DNA of 64,000 bases from Rhodobacteraceae bacterium UBA6213 (GTDB taxonomy: Bacteria; Pseudomonadota; Alphaproteobacteria; Rhodobacterales; Rhodobacteraceae): the NCBI GenBank assembly GCA_002421605.1, contig DISJ01000020.1, positions 380,653 to 444,652 of the forward strand, given 5' to 3'. Every line of letters begins with the position of its first letter. Position 1 is the first letter of the stretch. The notes under the pieces are model-generated. The model was not told the DNA's origin, ran no database searches, and saw nothing but the letters and a program-made list of their open reading frames with translations. Below are positions 34,415 through 43,803 of this stretch, piece by piece. Position numbers and translations under genes: made by a program.

Positions 34415-36303
34415 ATATCCGCCTCCGGCAGGGGCGCTGCATCCGCGCAGCGCAGATCGAGTGTGAACAAGGCGCCGCCTCCCGGCGCGCTCGAAACCTT
34501 CAAATCACCGCCGAAGTCTTTGATGATATTGTAAGAAATCGAAAGGCCAAGGCCCAGCCCCCGACCGACGCCCTTGGTCGAAAAGAAGGGATCGAAAATG
34601 CGCTCGCGCAGTGCTGGTGCCACCCCCGGCCCGTGGTCGCGCAACGTTACGCGCACCCCGCGCGGCGTAGGGCGCGCAGCAAGCTCGATGCGCCGATCAT
34701 CGCTGCCCTCGATCGCGTCGGCGGCGTTGGTCAACAGGTTCACCAGAACCTGTTGCAGCCGTATGGGGCCTGCGTGAACCAACGGCAGATCCGCCGGCAA
34801 ATCGACCGATAGCTCGATCGCAGCGTCCTGCAAGCGCAGCGCCGCAATCTCGCACGCGGCGGTCACTACATCTGACAGAGTGACTGCCGCCAGTTCCTGC
34901 CCGGGCTTGCGCGCGAAACTGCGCAGATGTTTGCTGATCGCGGTCATCCGATCAATCAGCGCCACGATGCGACCAATGTTGTCGCGCGCCTCCGACACGC
35001 GTGCACGGTCGATCAGCGTCAGCGCATTGTCCGCAAAGTTGCGCGCAGCAGCCAGAGGCTGGTTGAACTCGTGGCTCAGCGCAGCCGACATCTGGCCCAA
35101 TGCTGCAAGCTTGCTGGCCTGTACCAGATCGGCTTGCGCCTTGCGCAAATCCTGCTCGGCGGCCGTGCGCTCGCTGATCTCGCCCTCAAGCCGGGCATTC
35201 AGTGCCGCAAGTTCCGACGTGCGCTCTGCCACGCGCCGCTCTAGCTCGGCCTGTGCCGCAGTCTGCAACTGCAACCGCTCGGCCAGCCGCGCACGGCGCT
35301 GCCACATCAGCGTCAGCATCAATGCCCCCAACCCCACCAGAAGCACGGCGAGCAAAACCGTGGTGATCATCTGGCGGCGCGCCGACGTGGTGTCCAGCAG
35401 CACGTTGACCGTCCAGCCAGCATCGGGCATGGCCTCGGCAAGGTGCAGAAACTCGCGCTCTGCTTGCCCGGGCTCCTCGACATGGGCCAAGCTGTGGCCG
35501 CCGCGTAAAACAAACTCACGCAGTGGCAATTCGCGCAGGTCAGTATCGACATAGCGGCGCGTCACCGCGCTTTGTGCGCGCCGCTCAGCCGTCAGCGGTA
35601 AAATCCCCGAAAACAGCCATTCCGGGCGGCTCGCCAGAAAGATGATCCCTTCAGGGTCGGTCACAATAATCTCGTAGTCGCCCCCTCGCCAGGTTTCCTC
35701 GATCGCATCAAGATCAACCTTGAAGGCAACAACGCCCGCTACCGCTCCGTCCAGCATCACCGGCGCGCCAAAGTAATACCCACGTTTGAACGAGGTTGTC
35801 CCAAGCGCGAAAAATCGACCCTGTCCGCCTGCAGCCGCCTCGAAGAAATAGGGCCGGAAGGCAAAATTGCCGTCCACAAACGAGGTCGCGGTGTCGTAGT
35901 TCGATGCCGCACGCGTCGTGCCGGAAAGGTCCATGAAATAAACGTCCGACGCCCCAAGAAGCGCACCCACATGCTTGAAATAAGCGTTGCTGCGCGCCAC
36001 CAGTTCGGCATCGTCAGGTGACGCCGCCAGATCCCGAACCAAAGCGGTTTCCGCAATCAGCTGTGGCAACCGCTCAAACCGTGCCAGTTGCCCGCGCATC
36101 GTCGCCACCGCCAACCGCAAGGTGGTATCGCCCCTCCGCGCCGTATCGCCCAGAAACAGCCCCAGCGCATCGCGCCCCGCCAGCCACGGCACGGTCGCAA
36201 GTGCCAGCACAACAACCACAACCGCAAGCCAACTCGCAGCGCGCACCCGCCGCGTAATGCGCCGCGCGCCTGACTGAGTCGCATTGGGGCTGGCTTCGGC
36301 CAT
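34411..36303 (-). CDS. DctB-like sensor histidine kinase
   Basis: 630 residues. N-terminal transmembrane helix (WLAVVVVVLALATVPWLAG), then a double-Cache/PAS-like periplasmic domain including SDVYFMDLSGTTRAASNYD and FRPYFFEAAAGGQGRFFALG, the DctB pattern for C4-dicarboxylate-type ligands, then a second helix at about 295-320. Cytoplasmic part: coiled-coil linker, H-box ALSHEFNQPLAAARN with His at about 411, N-box NLLTNAADAI, and G-boxes DHGPGV and GRGLGLGLSI. It pairs with the overlapping regulator. The ligand may be the TRAP substrate; that is inference from the gene order. Confidence 0.9.
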   Translation of the reverse strand: MAEASPNATQSGARRITRRVRAASWLAVVVVVLALATVPWLAGRDALGLFLGDTARRGDTTLRLAVATMRGQLARFERLPQLIAETALVRDLAASPDDAELVARSNAYFKHVGALLGASDVYFMDLSGTTRAASNYDTATSFVDGNFAFRPYFFEAAAGGQGRFFALGTTSFKRGYYFGAPVMLDGAVAGVVAFKVDLDAIEETWRGGDYEIIVTDPEGIIFLASRPEWLFSGILPLTAERRAQSAVTRRYVDTDLRELPLREFVLRGGHSLAHVEEPGQAEREFLHLAEAMPDAGWTVNVLLDTTSARRQMITTVLLAVLLVGLGALMLTLMWQRRARLAERLQLQTAAQAELERRVAERTSELAALNARLEGEISERTAAEQDLRKAQADLVQASKLAALGQMSAALSHEFNQPLAAARNFADNALTLIDRARVSEARDNIGRIVALIDRMTAISKHLRSFARKPGQELAAVTLSDVVTAACEIAALRLQDAAIELSVDLPADLPLVHAGPIRLQQVLVNLLTNAADAIEGSDDRRIELAARPTPRGVRVTLRDHGPGVAPALRERIFDPFFSTKGVGRGLGLGLSISYNIIKDFGGDLKVSSAPGGGALFTLDLRCADAAPLPEADI

Positions 36304-36708
36304 CAGTTCGGGCCTCTCCTCGGGCGGGTGCGGGGGCAGATCGATCCTAGCGCAACGCCCGCCGCAAGGGAAAGCCGCGCGTCACGGCGCGAACGAATAG
36401 AGCCAAATTCACTGCGAGTCGCGATGCTGCCATAAAGTGCGCGTGCCGAGGCATTGCGCGCCCCAGTCACCGAGATGTCCGCCCAGAACGTGCTTTCGTG
36501 CCCCTATGCCCCGCCACGACCGCATCCGGACCCGTCTTTTCGCAAGAATCCGCAAGTGCCGCTGCCAGACCTCGTGCGCCTTTGGCCACGGCCCTGATGG
36601 TCCTCATCCTGCGCTTTCCTCCCAATGCTTCAGCTCAAATATCCCCCGCGGAGCGCGCTTTGGACGCCACAGGCGCCTGCGGCGCGGATATTTTGCCTGA
36701 AGCAGAAA
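36304..36708. other. Gap between the kinase and dehydrogenase genes; holds an inverted repeat
   Basis: About 400 bases without a convincing gene; the small open frames lack coding bias. The region should hold the promoter of the sensor-kinase gene. It contains a long imperfect inverted repeat (36627-36703) described separately. Confidence 0.5.
36627..36703. repeat. Long imperfect inverted repeat with AAATATCC arms
   Basis: GCTTCAGCTCAAATATCC (36627-36644) and GGATATTTTGCCTGAAGC (36686-36703) match at 15 of 18 positions when one is reverse-complemented; the intervening 41 bases are G+C-rich and could fold further. The right arm ends six bases from the stop of the dehydrogenase gene (minus strand), so it is placed like a terminator or REP-type element. 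Confidence 0.65.
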
Positions 36709-37581
36709 CTAGCCCATCGCGCGCAGACGGGCGATCAGGCTCGAGGTATCCCAGCGCCCGCCGCCCATTTTTTGTACGTCCTTGTAAAACTGATCGACCA
36801 GCGCAGTCAGAGGCAGGCTGGCACCGTTTTCGTTGGCGGTGGCAAGGCAGATTCCCAGATCCTTGCGCATCCAGTTGACGGCGAAACCAAAATCGAACGC
36901 GTTTTCCGCCATCGGCTTATGGCGGTTGGCCATTTGCCAACTTCCCGCCGCACCCGCGCCAATCACTTCGACCAGTTCCGGGATCGAGAGGCCCGCTTTC
37001 TCGGCAAAATGAAGCGCCTCGGCAAGGCCTTGCACCACGCCAGCGATGGCAATCTGGTTGCACATCTTTGCAAGTTGCCCCGCGCCGACCTCGCCCATGC
37101 GGCGGCAGACTTTGGCATAGGCCTCCAGCACTGGCTGCGCGCGCGCAAAATCGGGCAACGCCCCGCCGCACATGATTGAGAGCGCGCCGTTTTCGGCCCC
37201 CGCCTGCCCGCCTGAAACTGGCGCATCAACATACCCAATGCCAGCATCCGCCGCGATTTCGGCTAGTTCGCGTGTAACGCGTGCCGAAACCGTGGTGTGG
37301 TCAACAAAAAGCGCGCCACGCGCCATTCCGGCGAAGGCACCTTCGCCGCCAAGGCAGACCGCGCGCAGATCATCGTCGTTTCCCACGCAAGCGAGCACGA
37401 TGTCGGCCCCTTGCGCGGCGGCGGCAGGCGTGGGGGCAGCCGCACCGCCGTGGCGCGCTACCCAATCCGCCGACTTGGTTACGGTGCGGTTGTAAACCGT
37501 GACTTCGTGCCCCTTGGCCGCCAGATGCCCCGCCATCGGAAAGCCCATCACCCCAAGCCCCAGAAACGCCAGCTTTGCCAT
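36709..37581 (-). CDS. 3-hydroxyisobutyrate dehydrogenase family oxidoreductase
   Basis: 290 residues from ATG 37581; the frame extends three codons further. N-terminal NAD(P)-binding Rossmann fold with FLGLGVMGFPMAGHL, then the family motif VDAPVSGGQAGAENGALSIMCGG and a catalytic-Lys region GAGQLAKMCNQ. It belongs to the beta-hydroxyacid dehydrogenases (HIBADH, tartronate semialdehyde reductase). Substrate choice between 3-hydroxyisobutyrate, 2-hydroxy-3-oxopropionate or others is not evident; no valine-catabolic gene is adjacent. It diverges from the penicillin acylase family gene. Confidence 0.9.
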   Translation of the reverse strand: MAKLAFLGLGVMGFPMAGHLAAKGHEVTVYNRTVTKSADWVARHGGAAAPTPAAAAQGADIVLACVGNDDDLRAVCLGGEGAFAGMARGALFVDHTTVSARVTRELAEIAADAGIGYVDAPVSGGQAGAENGALSIMCGGALPDFARAQPVLEAYAKVCRRMGEVGAGQLAKMCNQIAIAGVVQGLAEALHFAEKAGLSIPELVEVIGAGAAGSWQMANRHKPMAENAFDFGFAVNWMRKDLGICLATANENGASLPLTALVDQFYKDVQKMGGGRWDTSSLIARLRAMG

Positions 37582-37693
37582 TCGGCCCACTCCCCTTGCC
37601 TATGCGCCACTCGCGCGTTGAACATTGATCGCGGCTCAACTAGTTACGCATTGACCCCGCGCCGTCAATCGCGGGCCCCGCGCGGAGACCTGA

Positions 37694-40138
37694 ATGCTGA
37701 TTGCCTTTCGCTGGCTCGTCCGGCTTGCCATGGCTCTACTGGCGGTCGCGGTGCTGTCGCTCGGCGCGGCCTATTACTTTGCAGCGCGCTCCTTGCCCGA
37801 TTACAATGAAACACTGCGCGTGGCGGGCATTACTGCCCCGATCGAGATCGTGCGCACCACCGAAGATGTACCCCATATTTTCGGGGCAACCGATTCTGAT
37901 GTGTATTTTGCACTGGGCATTGTGCATGCGCAGGATCGGCTGTGGCAGATGTTGCTTGCACGGCGCACGGCGCAAGGGCGGCTGTCCGAGTTGTTTGGGA
38001 CCAGCACGCTCGCAACCGATGAGTTGTTGCGCAGGCTTGACCTATACACGCTCGCTACGCAATCGGTAGCGGCGCAGGACAGCTATGCCACGCTTGCGCT
38101 GGAAGCGTATGCCCAGGGCGTCAACGCCTGGATCGCACAGGTCAATGCAGGCGCGCGCGGGCGCGGGGCGCCCGAGTTCTTTCTTTACGAACCCGACATC
38201 GCACCGTGGCAGCCTGCCGATTCGATTGCAGTGCTGAAGCTGAGCGCGCTGCAACAGACCCACCCTCTGCAATCCGAAGTCTTGCGCGCACGTCTGTCGC
38301 TAGTCAGCCCCGATTACCTGCGCGACCTGATGCCCGATGCGCCGGGCCCGGCGGTGGTGGCGCTGCCCGCCTTTGCCGCCCTTTTTCCCACCGCACCGCG
38401 GCGCGCAACTTCTATCGCCAGTGCCTTGCCGTTTTTGCCGCAAGCGCCCTCGTCGGCCTCGAACGTTTTTGCAGCCGCACCGGTGCGCTCGGCTGCGGGC
38501 GGGTCATTGTTGGCCAATGATCCGCATATGGCGCTCAGCGCCCCGTCTGCATGGTATCTGGCGCGGCTCGAGCTTGCCTCGGGCGGGGTGATCGGCGCCA
38601 CGTTGCCGGGCACGCCCTTGGTCCTATCAGGCCGATCTGCGGCACTCGGCTGGGGCATCAGCGCGTCTTATGCGGACGATCAGGACCTTTTCATCGAGGA
38701 GCTGGCGGCCGACAACCCGGACCGCTACCGCCAGCCCGAAGGCTTTGCGGGGTTTTTCACGCGCCGCACGATCATTGAGGTCAAAGATGCAGCGCCCGTC
38801 ACGCTGACCTTACGGTGGAGCGATAATGGCCCGATCCTGCCTGCAGGCGCGTTCAACCTAGCCGCCATCACCCCGCCCGGTCATGTGGTGGCCCTTGGCT
38901 GGACCGCATTAAGCGACGCGGACACTTCGATGAGCGCCGGGTTGGAGCTAATGCGCGCACAGAGCGTCGAGGCGGGGATTGCAGCGATGGAGGGGCATAT
39001 GGCGCCCTCGCTCAATCTGGTGTTGGCCGACGCGCGCGAGGTGGCGCAGGTCACCGTGGGCGCACTGCCTGCGCGCGACGGCGCGCACCAGACCGAGGGG
39101 CGGATGCCCAGTCCCGGCTGGATTGCCACCAACCGCTGGCAAGGAGTGCTGCCCTATGCCTCGAACCCGCGGGTGGTGGCACCCGAGGGCGGGATTGTGG
39201 GCAACACCAACAACAAGGTTTCCGATGCCGCCTTTCCGGCCCATGTCAGCTTTGACTGGGGCGATAGTCAGCGCGTGCAGCGCTTGCAAAAACTGATGGG
39301 CGAGCGCGAGGTGCATTCGCGCGAAAGCTTCATCGCAGCGCAGCTTGATGATGTCAGCCCCGCCGCGCGCGGCTTGCTGCCGCTGATCGGGGCCGATCTG
39401 TGGTTCACCGGCACCCCTGCCGCGGAAGGCACGCCCGAACGGCAACGCCAGCGCGCACTGGAACTGCTTGCGGGTTGGGACGGCGAAATGAGCGAACATC
39501 TGCCAGAGCCGCTGATTTATGCAGCCTGGATGCGCGCCTTGCAGAACCGCCTGATCCGCGACGAGCTTGGCCCGCTTGCAAGCGAGTTTAGCGCGCTTGA
39601 GCCGCTATTCATCGAGCGGGTGTTTCGCGATACCGAAAGGGCGGCGTCGTGGTGCGATGTGGTGCAGTCTGCGCCGCGCGAAACCTGCACCGACATCGCC
39701 CGCACCGCGCTGGATGCCGCCCTGATCGAGCTTGAGCAGCAATACGGCAGCAATGTCGAAAGCTGGCGTTGGGGCGATGCGCATCAGGCGACGCACGAGC
39801 ACGCGGCCCTTGGCCAAGTGCCGTTGCTTTCGTGGCTGGTCAACATCAAGCAATCAACATCGGGCGGGGATTTCACGCTTAACCGCGGCAGTCTTGCCGG
39901 TGTGGGCGCGGAGCCCTATCGCAACGTTCAGGCGGCAGGCTATCGGGGTGTTTACGACTTTGCCGACCCTGACAGCTCGGTATTCATCCTCTCGACCGGG
40001 CAATCAGGCCACCCGCTTAGCAGCCATTACGACGATCTATCAGAGCTGTGGCGGCGGGGCGAATATATTCCGATGTCGCTTGACCCGGCCATCGCGCGCG
40101 GGGCCGCGGCAGGGATCACGCGGCTTGTACCGCAATGA
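37694..40138 (+). CDS. Penicillin acylase family (Ntn-hydrolase) protein
   Basis: 814 residues. N-terminal signal or anchor (LVRLAMALLAVAVLSLGAAYYF), a small (alpha) chain region with HIFGATDSDVYFALGIVHAQDRLWQM, a spacer, then the autoprocessing junction ASN (in SSASNVFAAAPVRSAAGGSLLANDPHM), whose Ser would become the nucleophile at the N-terminus of the large chain. Later family segments (TPLVLSGRSAALGWGISASYAD, GNTNNKVSDAAFPAHVSFDW) agree. Such periplasmic enzymes hydrolyse amide bonds, including N-acyl-homoserine lactones in some cases. The product is likely exported and self-cleaved. The stop overlaps the acetyltransferase start. Confidence 0.92.
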   Translation: MLIAFRWLVRLAMALLAVAVLSLGAAYYFAARSLPDYNETLRVAGITAPIEIVRTTEDVPHIFGATDSDVYFALGIVHAQDRLWQMLLARRTAQGRLSELFGTSTLATDELLRRLDLYTLATQSVAAQDSYATLALEAYAQGVNAWIAQVNAGARGRGAPEFFLYEPDIAPWQPADSIAVLKLSALQQTHPLQSEVLRARLSLVSPDYLRDLMPDAPGPAVVALPAFAALFPTAPRRATSIASALPFLPQAPSSASNVFAAAPVRSAAGGSLLANDPHMALSAPSAWYLARLELASGGVIGATLPGTPLVLSGRSAALGWGISASYADDQDLFIEELAADNPDRYRQPEGFAGFFTRRTIIEVKDAAPVTLTLRWSDNGPILPAGAFNLAAITPPGHVVALGWTALSDADTSMSAGLELMRAQSVEAGIAAMEGHMAPSLNLVLADAREVAQVTVGALPARDGAHQTEGRMPSPGWIATNRWQGVLPYASNPRVVAPEGGIVGNTNNKVSDAAFPAHVSFDWGDSQRVQRLQKLMGEREVHSRESFIAAQLDDVSPAARGLLPLIGADLWFTGTPAAEGTPERQRQRALELLAGWDGEMSEHLPEPLIYAAWMRALQNRLIRDELGPLASEFSALEPLFIERVFRDTERAASWCDVVQSAPRETCTDIARTALDAALIELEQQYGSNVESWRWGDAHQATHEHAALGQVPLLSWLVNIKQSTSGGDFTLNRGSLAGVGAEPYRNVQAAGYRGVYDFADPDSSVFILSTGQSGHPLSSHYDDLSELWRRGEYIPMSLDPAIARGAAAGITRLVPQ

Positions 40139-40644
40139 TGCTGCACACCTCACGCATGGTGTTGCGGCGCGCGCGGGCAAGCGACCTTGCGGCGTTGCAC
40201 GATGTCTTTGGCGACCCTCGCGCGATGCGATATTGGTCGCGCCCGGCGCATGAAAGTCTTGCGCAGACCGAAGCAACATTGGCCGCAATGCTGCACGCCG
40301 AAGCCTCGGACGAGTTCGTTATCGAATACGGCGGCGCGGTGATAGGCAAGGTTGGTGCATGGCGGCTGCCCGAGATCGGCTTCATCCTGCACCCCGATCA
40401 TTGGGGCAAGGGCCTTGCGCGCGAGGCGCTTTCAGCGACCATCGACCACCTTTTTGCCTTCCACCCAATCGACGCGCTTACCGCAGACGCTGACCCGCGC
40501 AATGCGCGCTGCCTGCGCCTGCTTGGCGGTCTTGGCTTTTGCGAGACCCACCGGGTAGAGCGCAGCATGCAATGGGGCGATGAATGGTGCGATTCTGTCT
40601 GGCTCGCGCTACCGCGCGCGGCTTGGGAAGGCCGCAGCGCGTAG
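40135..40644 (+). CDS. GNAT-family N-acetyltransferase
   Basis: 169 residues, RimJ/RimL-like: TSRMVLRRARASDLAALHDVFGDPRAMRYW at the start, EIGFILHPDHWGKGLAREALSATIDHLF carrying the acetyl-CoA loop (G-K-G-L-A-R-E-A pattern), and DPRNARCLRLLGGLGF. It overlaps the acylase gene by 4 bases (ATGATG). Acceptor unknown. Its stop lies seven bases from the hflX stop on the other strand. Confidence 0.9.
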   Translation: MMLHTSRMVLRRARASDLAALHDVFGDPRAMRYWSRPAHESLAQTEATLAAMLHAEASDEFVIEYGGAVIGKVGAWRLPEIGFILHPDHWGKGLAREALSATIDHLFAFHPIDALTADADPRNARCLRLLGGLGFCETHRVERSMQWGDEWCDSVWLALPRAAWEGRSA

Positions 40645-40651
40645 CAGCGTG

Positions 40652-41893
40652 TCAGAGCGCCTCGAATTCGGCCTTTTGGCGCGCGCTCCAGCGCAGCAAA
40701 AGTGTGCTGCCCGCCTCATCCTGACGCTCTTCAAGCACCACACCGGCATTGTGAAGCCAAGCGCGGCGGCGGCCATCGGCATGGGTCAGGGTCAGGGTTT
40801 CTTCGCTGGTGGCCGTGCCGATCTGCACCTCGATCGTGGCCAATAGCGCAGGCAGGCCATCACCCGTCAGTGCCGAAACCGCCTGCACATCGCCTCGCCG
40901 TGCGTCTTGCACCAAAAGCGCCTCGCGTGTTTCGGGGCGCAGGCAGTCGATCTTGTTCCAGACCTCGATCAGCGCCACATCGTCATCGACCCCGAGCGTT
41001 TCGAGAATCTCGCCCACGTCGGCGGCTTGCTCCTCGGTTTCAGGGTGCGAAATGTCACGCACATGCAAAATCAGATCGGCCTCAAGCACCTCTTCCAGCG
41101 TGGCGCGAAAGGCAGCGACCAGTTCATGCGGCAGATCAGAGATGAACCCCACCGTGTCCGACAAGATCACCTTTTGCCCCGATGGCAGCACAAGCCCGCG
41201 CATTGTCGGATCAAGCGTGGCAAAAAGCATATCCTTGGCCATCACCTCGGCACCGGTCAGGCGGTTGAACAGCGTCGATTTACCGGCGTTGGTGTACCCC
41301 ACAAGCGCCACCAGCGGAAACGGCACACGGCGGCGCGCGGCACGGTGCAGCTCGCGCGTTTTTACCACCTTCTCCAGCTGGCGTTTGATGCGGATGATCT
41401 GATCGTCAATGGCGCGCCGGTCGGTTTCGATCTGGGTTTCACCCGGCCCGCCAACAAAGCCAAAGCCGCCGCGCTGGCGTTCAAGGTGCGTCCATGCCCG
41501 CACCAGACGGGTGCGTTGATAGCTGAGCGCCGCCAGTTCGACCTGCAGCACACCTTCGCGGGTGCGTGCGCGGTCGGCAAAGATTTCAAGGATCAACCCG
41601 GTGCGATCCAATAGCTTGACGTTCCACGCCTTTTCCAGATTGCGCTGCTGCACGGGGCTGACCGCGCCATCAACCAGCACAAGATCAACCTCGGCCTCGG
41701 CCAGCCGCCCCTTCAACTCCGCCAGCTTGCCAGAGCCTAGCAACAGCCCCGGTGTAGGCTTGCCCAAACGCACAACTTCTGCGCCAGCAACAACGATATG
41801 GGGCAGCGCATGCGCAAGCGCGACCGCCTCAGCCAGCCCATGTTCGGGCAACCGGCGGGCGGCGCGCGCATCTTTGCGGTCGATATGCAACAC
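40652..41893 (-). CDS. hflX: GTPase HflX
   Basis: 413 residues counted from GTG 41893. N-terminal HflX subdomain (ELKGRLAEAEVDLVLVDGAVSPVQQRNLEKAW), then RGGFGFVGGPGETQIETDRR, and the G domain with P-loop GYTNAGKST (about 199-207), G3 DTVGF and NKID. HflX is a ribosome-splitting GTPase that rescues stalled or stressed ribosomes. The start is uncertain: the frame continues upstream to a CTG at 41938 that overlaps the hfq stop, with GAGGGCGA upstream, and would add the segment ending TRAWV. See findings. It is the last gene of the hfq-linked operon and faces the acetyltransferase. Confidence 0.93.
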   Translation of the reverse strand: MLHIDRKDARAARRLPEHGLAEAVALAHALPHIVVAGAEVVRLGKPTPGLLLGSGKLAELKGRLAEAEVDLVLVDGAVSPVQQRNLEKAWNVKLLDRTGLILEIFADRARTREGVLQVELAALSYQRTRLVRAWTHLERQRGGFGFVGGPGETQIETDRRAIDDQIIRIKRQLEKVVKTRELHRAARRRVPFPLVALVGYTNAGKSTLFNRLTGAEVMAKDMLFATLDPTMRGLVLPSGQKVILSDTVGFISDLPHELVAAFRATLEEVLEADLILHVRDISHPETEEQAADVGEILETLGVDDDVALIEVWNKIDCLRPETREALLVQDARRGDVQAVSALTGDGLPALLATIEVQIGTATSEETLTLTHADGRRRAWLHNAGVVLEERQDEAGSTLLLRWSARQKAEFEAL

Positions 41894-41934
41894 CCAGGCA
41901 CGGGTTGGTGCGGCTTTCGATGTGTGAAGCTCGC

Positions 41935-42168
41935 TCAGTCTTCGCCCTCATAGAGGCTGATCGGTGCCCCCGGCATAATGGTGGAAATTGCGTGTTTGTA
42001 GACCAGTTGGCTCTGCCCGTCGCGACGCAGCAACACGCAGAAATTGTCGAACCAGGTAATCACGCCCTGCAGTTTGACGCCATTGATCAGAAAGATCGTG
42101 ACCGGAACCTTGGTCTTGCGAACATGGTTCAGGAAGGCGTCTTGAAGATTTTGTTTGTCGGCAGCCAT
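41935..42168 (-). CDS. hfq: RNA chaperone Hfq
   Basis: 77 residues from ATG 42168; the frame extends to 42231 but the start at MAADKQNLQ is the conserved one. Sm1 motif (KVPVTIFLINGVKLQGVITWFDNFCVLLRR) and Sm2 motif (VYKHAISTIMP) are complete. The C-terminus is short and acidic (SLYEGED), as in alphaproteobacterial Hfq. Hexameric Hfq pairs small RNAs with mRNAs. It is followed immediately by hflX, a conserved pairing, and preceded by trkH with a 132-base gap that could hold its own promoter. Confidence 0.95.
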   Translation of the reverse strand: MAADKQNLQDAFLNHVRKTKVPVTIFLINGVKLQGVITWFDNFCVLLRRDGQSQLVYKHAISTIMPGAPISLYEGED

Positions 42169-42300
42169 TGTCTTGAGCCTTTGTTTTTGTTTTGCGCCCT
42201 GCGGTTCAACCTTCCCGAGGCCTGAACGCAAAGTATGCGAAAGACTGGGCGAGATTCCACCCCCATTTTATTTGCGCCGCCGTGCTGTCGCACCAAAGCC

Positions 42301-43803
42301 TCAACGGCGCCAGAACTCGGGGTTGAAAAGCGCAATCAGTGCCAGTGTTTCAAGCCGCCCCAGCACCATCGCCGCCGACATCACCAGCTTGGCGGCGACG
42401 CCGAGGTTGGCCCAGACTGCACCACCCGGCCCCGAAAACGCCGCCAGCGGCCCGGTGTTGGAAAGCGCTGCGATCGACAGCATCGTGGCGGGCTCGAAGC
42501 TCAACCCAGCCGCCGAAAGCGCCATCATCGTCACCGCAATCGACATCGCGAACAGCATGAAAAATACCCAAGCGATATACGCACCTTCGCGCCGCAGCCG
42601 CCGCGCGCCTGTGCCACCACCGCCCAGCGACGAGGGGTGAACCAGGCGCTGCATTTCGCGTTCGCCATGGCGCAACAACGCATAGACGCGCAGCAACTTG
42701 ACCCCGCCCGCAGTCGTTGCCACACCGCCACCAAAAATCGCAAGCCCCCCCAAAAGCAGGCCCGGCGCATCAAGCCCCGACCACGTCCGCGCGGCGATCC
42801 AGCCTTTGGATTCAAACCCTGTCGTTGTCAAAAACGACAGCGAGGTAAACACTGTGCCCCAAAGCGCCGCAGCAAGCCTGCGGGCATCGGCAAGAAAGGC
42901 GATTTCGTAGGTCACCAGCCAATGGCGCAAGAAAAGCGCAATGGCGACAGCCGCAACAGACGCGGCGGCAAGCCGAAGCTCTGGGTCTTGCACCAACCGC
43001 GCCGCGACGCGCAGCTCGCGCGCGCCTGGCCACAGCCTGCGCGACAGCGCCAGCAGCAGAAACACAAAAATCAGCATTTCGCCTGCGACCCCAGAACTTG
43101 CTGCGGAAAAGTTTGGCAAAGAGGTGATCCCCGAGGTCGAAAGCGTGGACATCGCATGGATCAGCGCCACTAGCGGCGTATCGCCCGCGATCAAAAGCCC
43201 TACCCAAAGAGCCAGCGTCAGCCCAAACCACGCAGGCGCCAGCTTTACCGCCGCGCGCATGATCCGCGCGCGAGAGTCGGAAACCGATTCAGCGGCGGAA
43301 CTGGCACCGGGGTCGCCTGCAAAATACACTTCGAACCCACCCAGTCGCAGTGGTGCCAACACTGAAATCGCCATCACCAACACGAAATAACCGCCCATCC
43401 AGGCCACCATGCCGCGCCACAGATGCAGGCTTGGCGGCAAGTCGGCAGCAGCATAAAGCGTGGCGCCCGTCGTGGTCATTGATGAGACCATTTCCCACCA
43501 CGCATCAAACAAGTTGATACCCGGCAGCGCTTCGGCAAAGGGCACGGCCAGCATCAGCGGCAAAACGGTGAACGCGGCGAGCATGGTCAGAAGGTGTGCG
43601 CGCGAGTGGTTTGCAGGCCGCGCTGCGCCGCTGGCCAACCCGAGCAAGCCCGTAAAAATTGCAAAGAGCAAAAAAGAATAGGCGAATGCGCGCGATACCC
43701 GAAAATTGCCAAGCGCCAGCGCATGCGAAGCCGGCACGAGCATCGCGACCGCGCCGATGGCCATCAGCAACACAAACAGCGGCAGGGCGCGCAAACTGTG
43801 CAT
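42301..43803 (-). CDS. trkH: Potassium uptake protein TrkH
   Basis: 500 residues, integral membrane, with repeated M1-P-M2-like units: SSMTTTGATLYA for the first filter (T-T-G-A), STLSTSGITSLPNFS for the second, LTTTGFESKGW for the third, and AALSNTGPLAAFSGPG for the fourth, each with a central Gly in the selectivity filter position. It moves K+ (and possibly Na+) driven by the membrane potential and is gated by TrkA, whose gene it overlaps by one base. Both follow ntrX on the same strand. Confidence 0.92.
   Translation of the reverse strand: MHSLRALPLFVLLMAIGAVAMLVPASHALALGNFRVSRAFAYSFLLFAIFTGLLGLASGAARPANHSRAHLLTMLAAFTVLPLMLAVPFAEALPGINLFDAWWEMVSSMTTTGATLYAAADLPPSLHLWRGMVAWMGGYFVLVMAISVLAPLRLGGFEVYFAGDPGASSAAESVSDSRARIMRAAVKLAPAWFGLTLALWVGLLIAGDTPLVALIHAMSTLSTSGITSLPNFSAASSGVAGEMLIFVFLLLALSRRLWPGARELRVAARLVQDPELRLAAASVAAVAIALFLRHWLVTYEIAFLADARRLAAALWGTVFTSLSFLTTTGFESKGWIAARTWSGLDAPGLLLGGLAIFGGGVATTAGGVKLLRVYALLRHGEREMQRLVHPSSLGGGGTGARRLRREGAYIAWVFFMLFAMSIAVTMMALSAAGLSFEPATMLSIAALSNTGPLAAFSGPGGAVWANLGVAAKLVMSAAMVLGRLETLALIALFNPEFWRR

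Noticed and set aside
42235..43173. Long plus-strand open frame opposite trkH
   Set aside because: It is antisense to a well-supported gene, rich in Arg/Pro/His from the G+C bias, and matches nothing.
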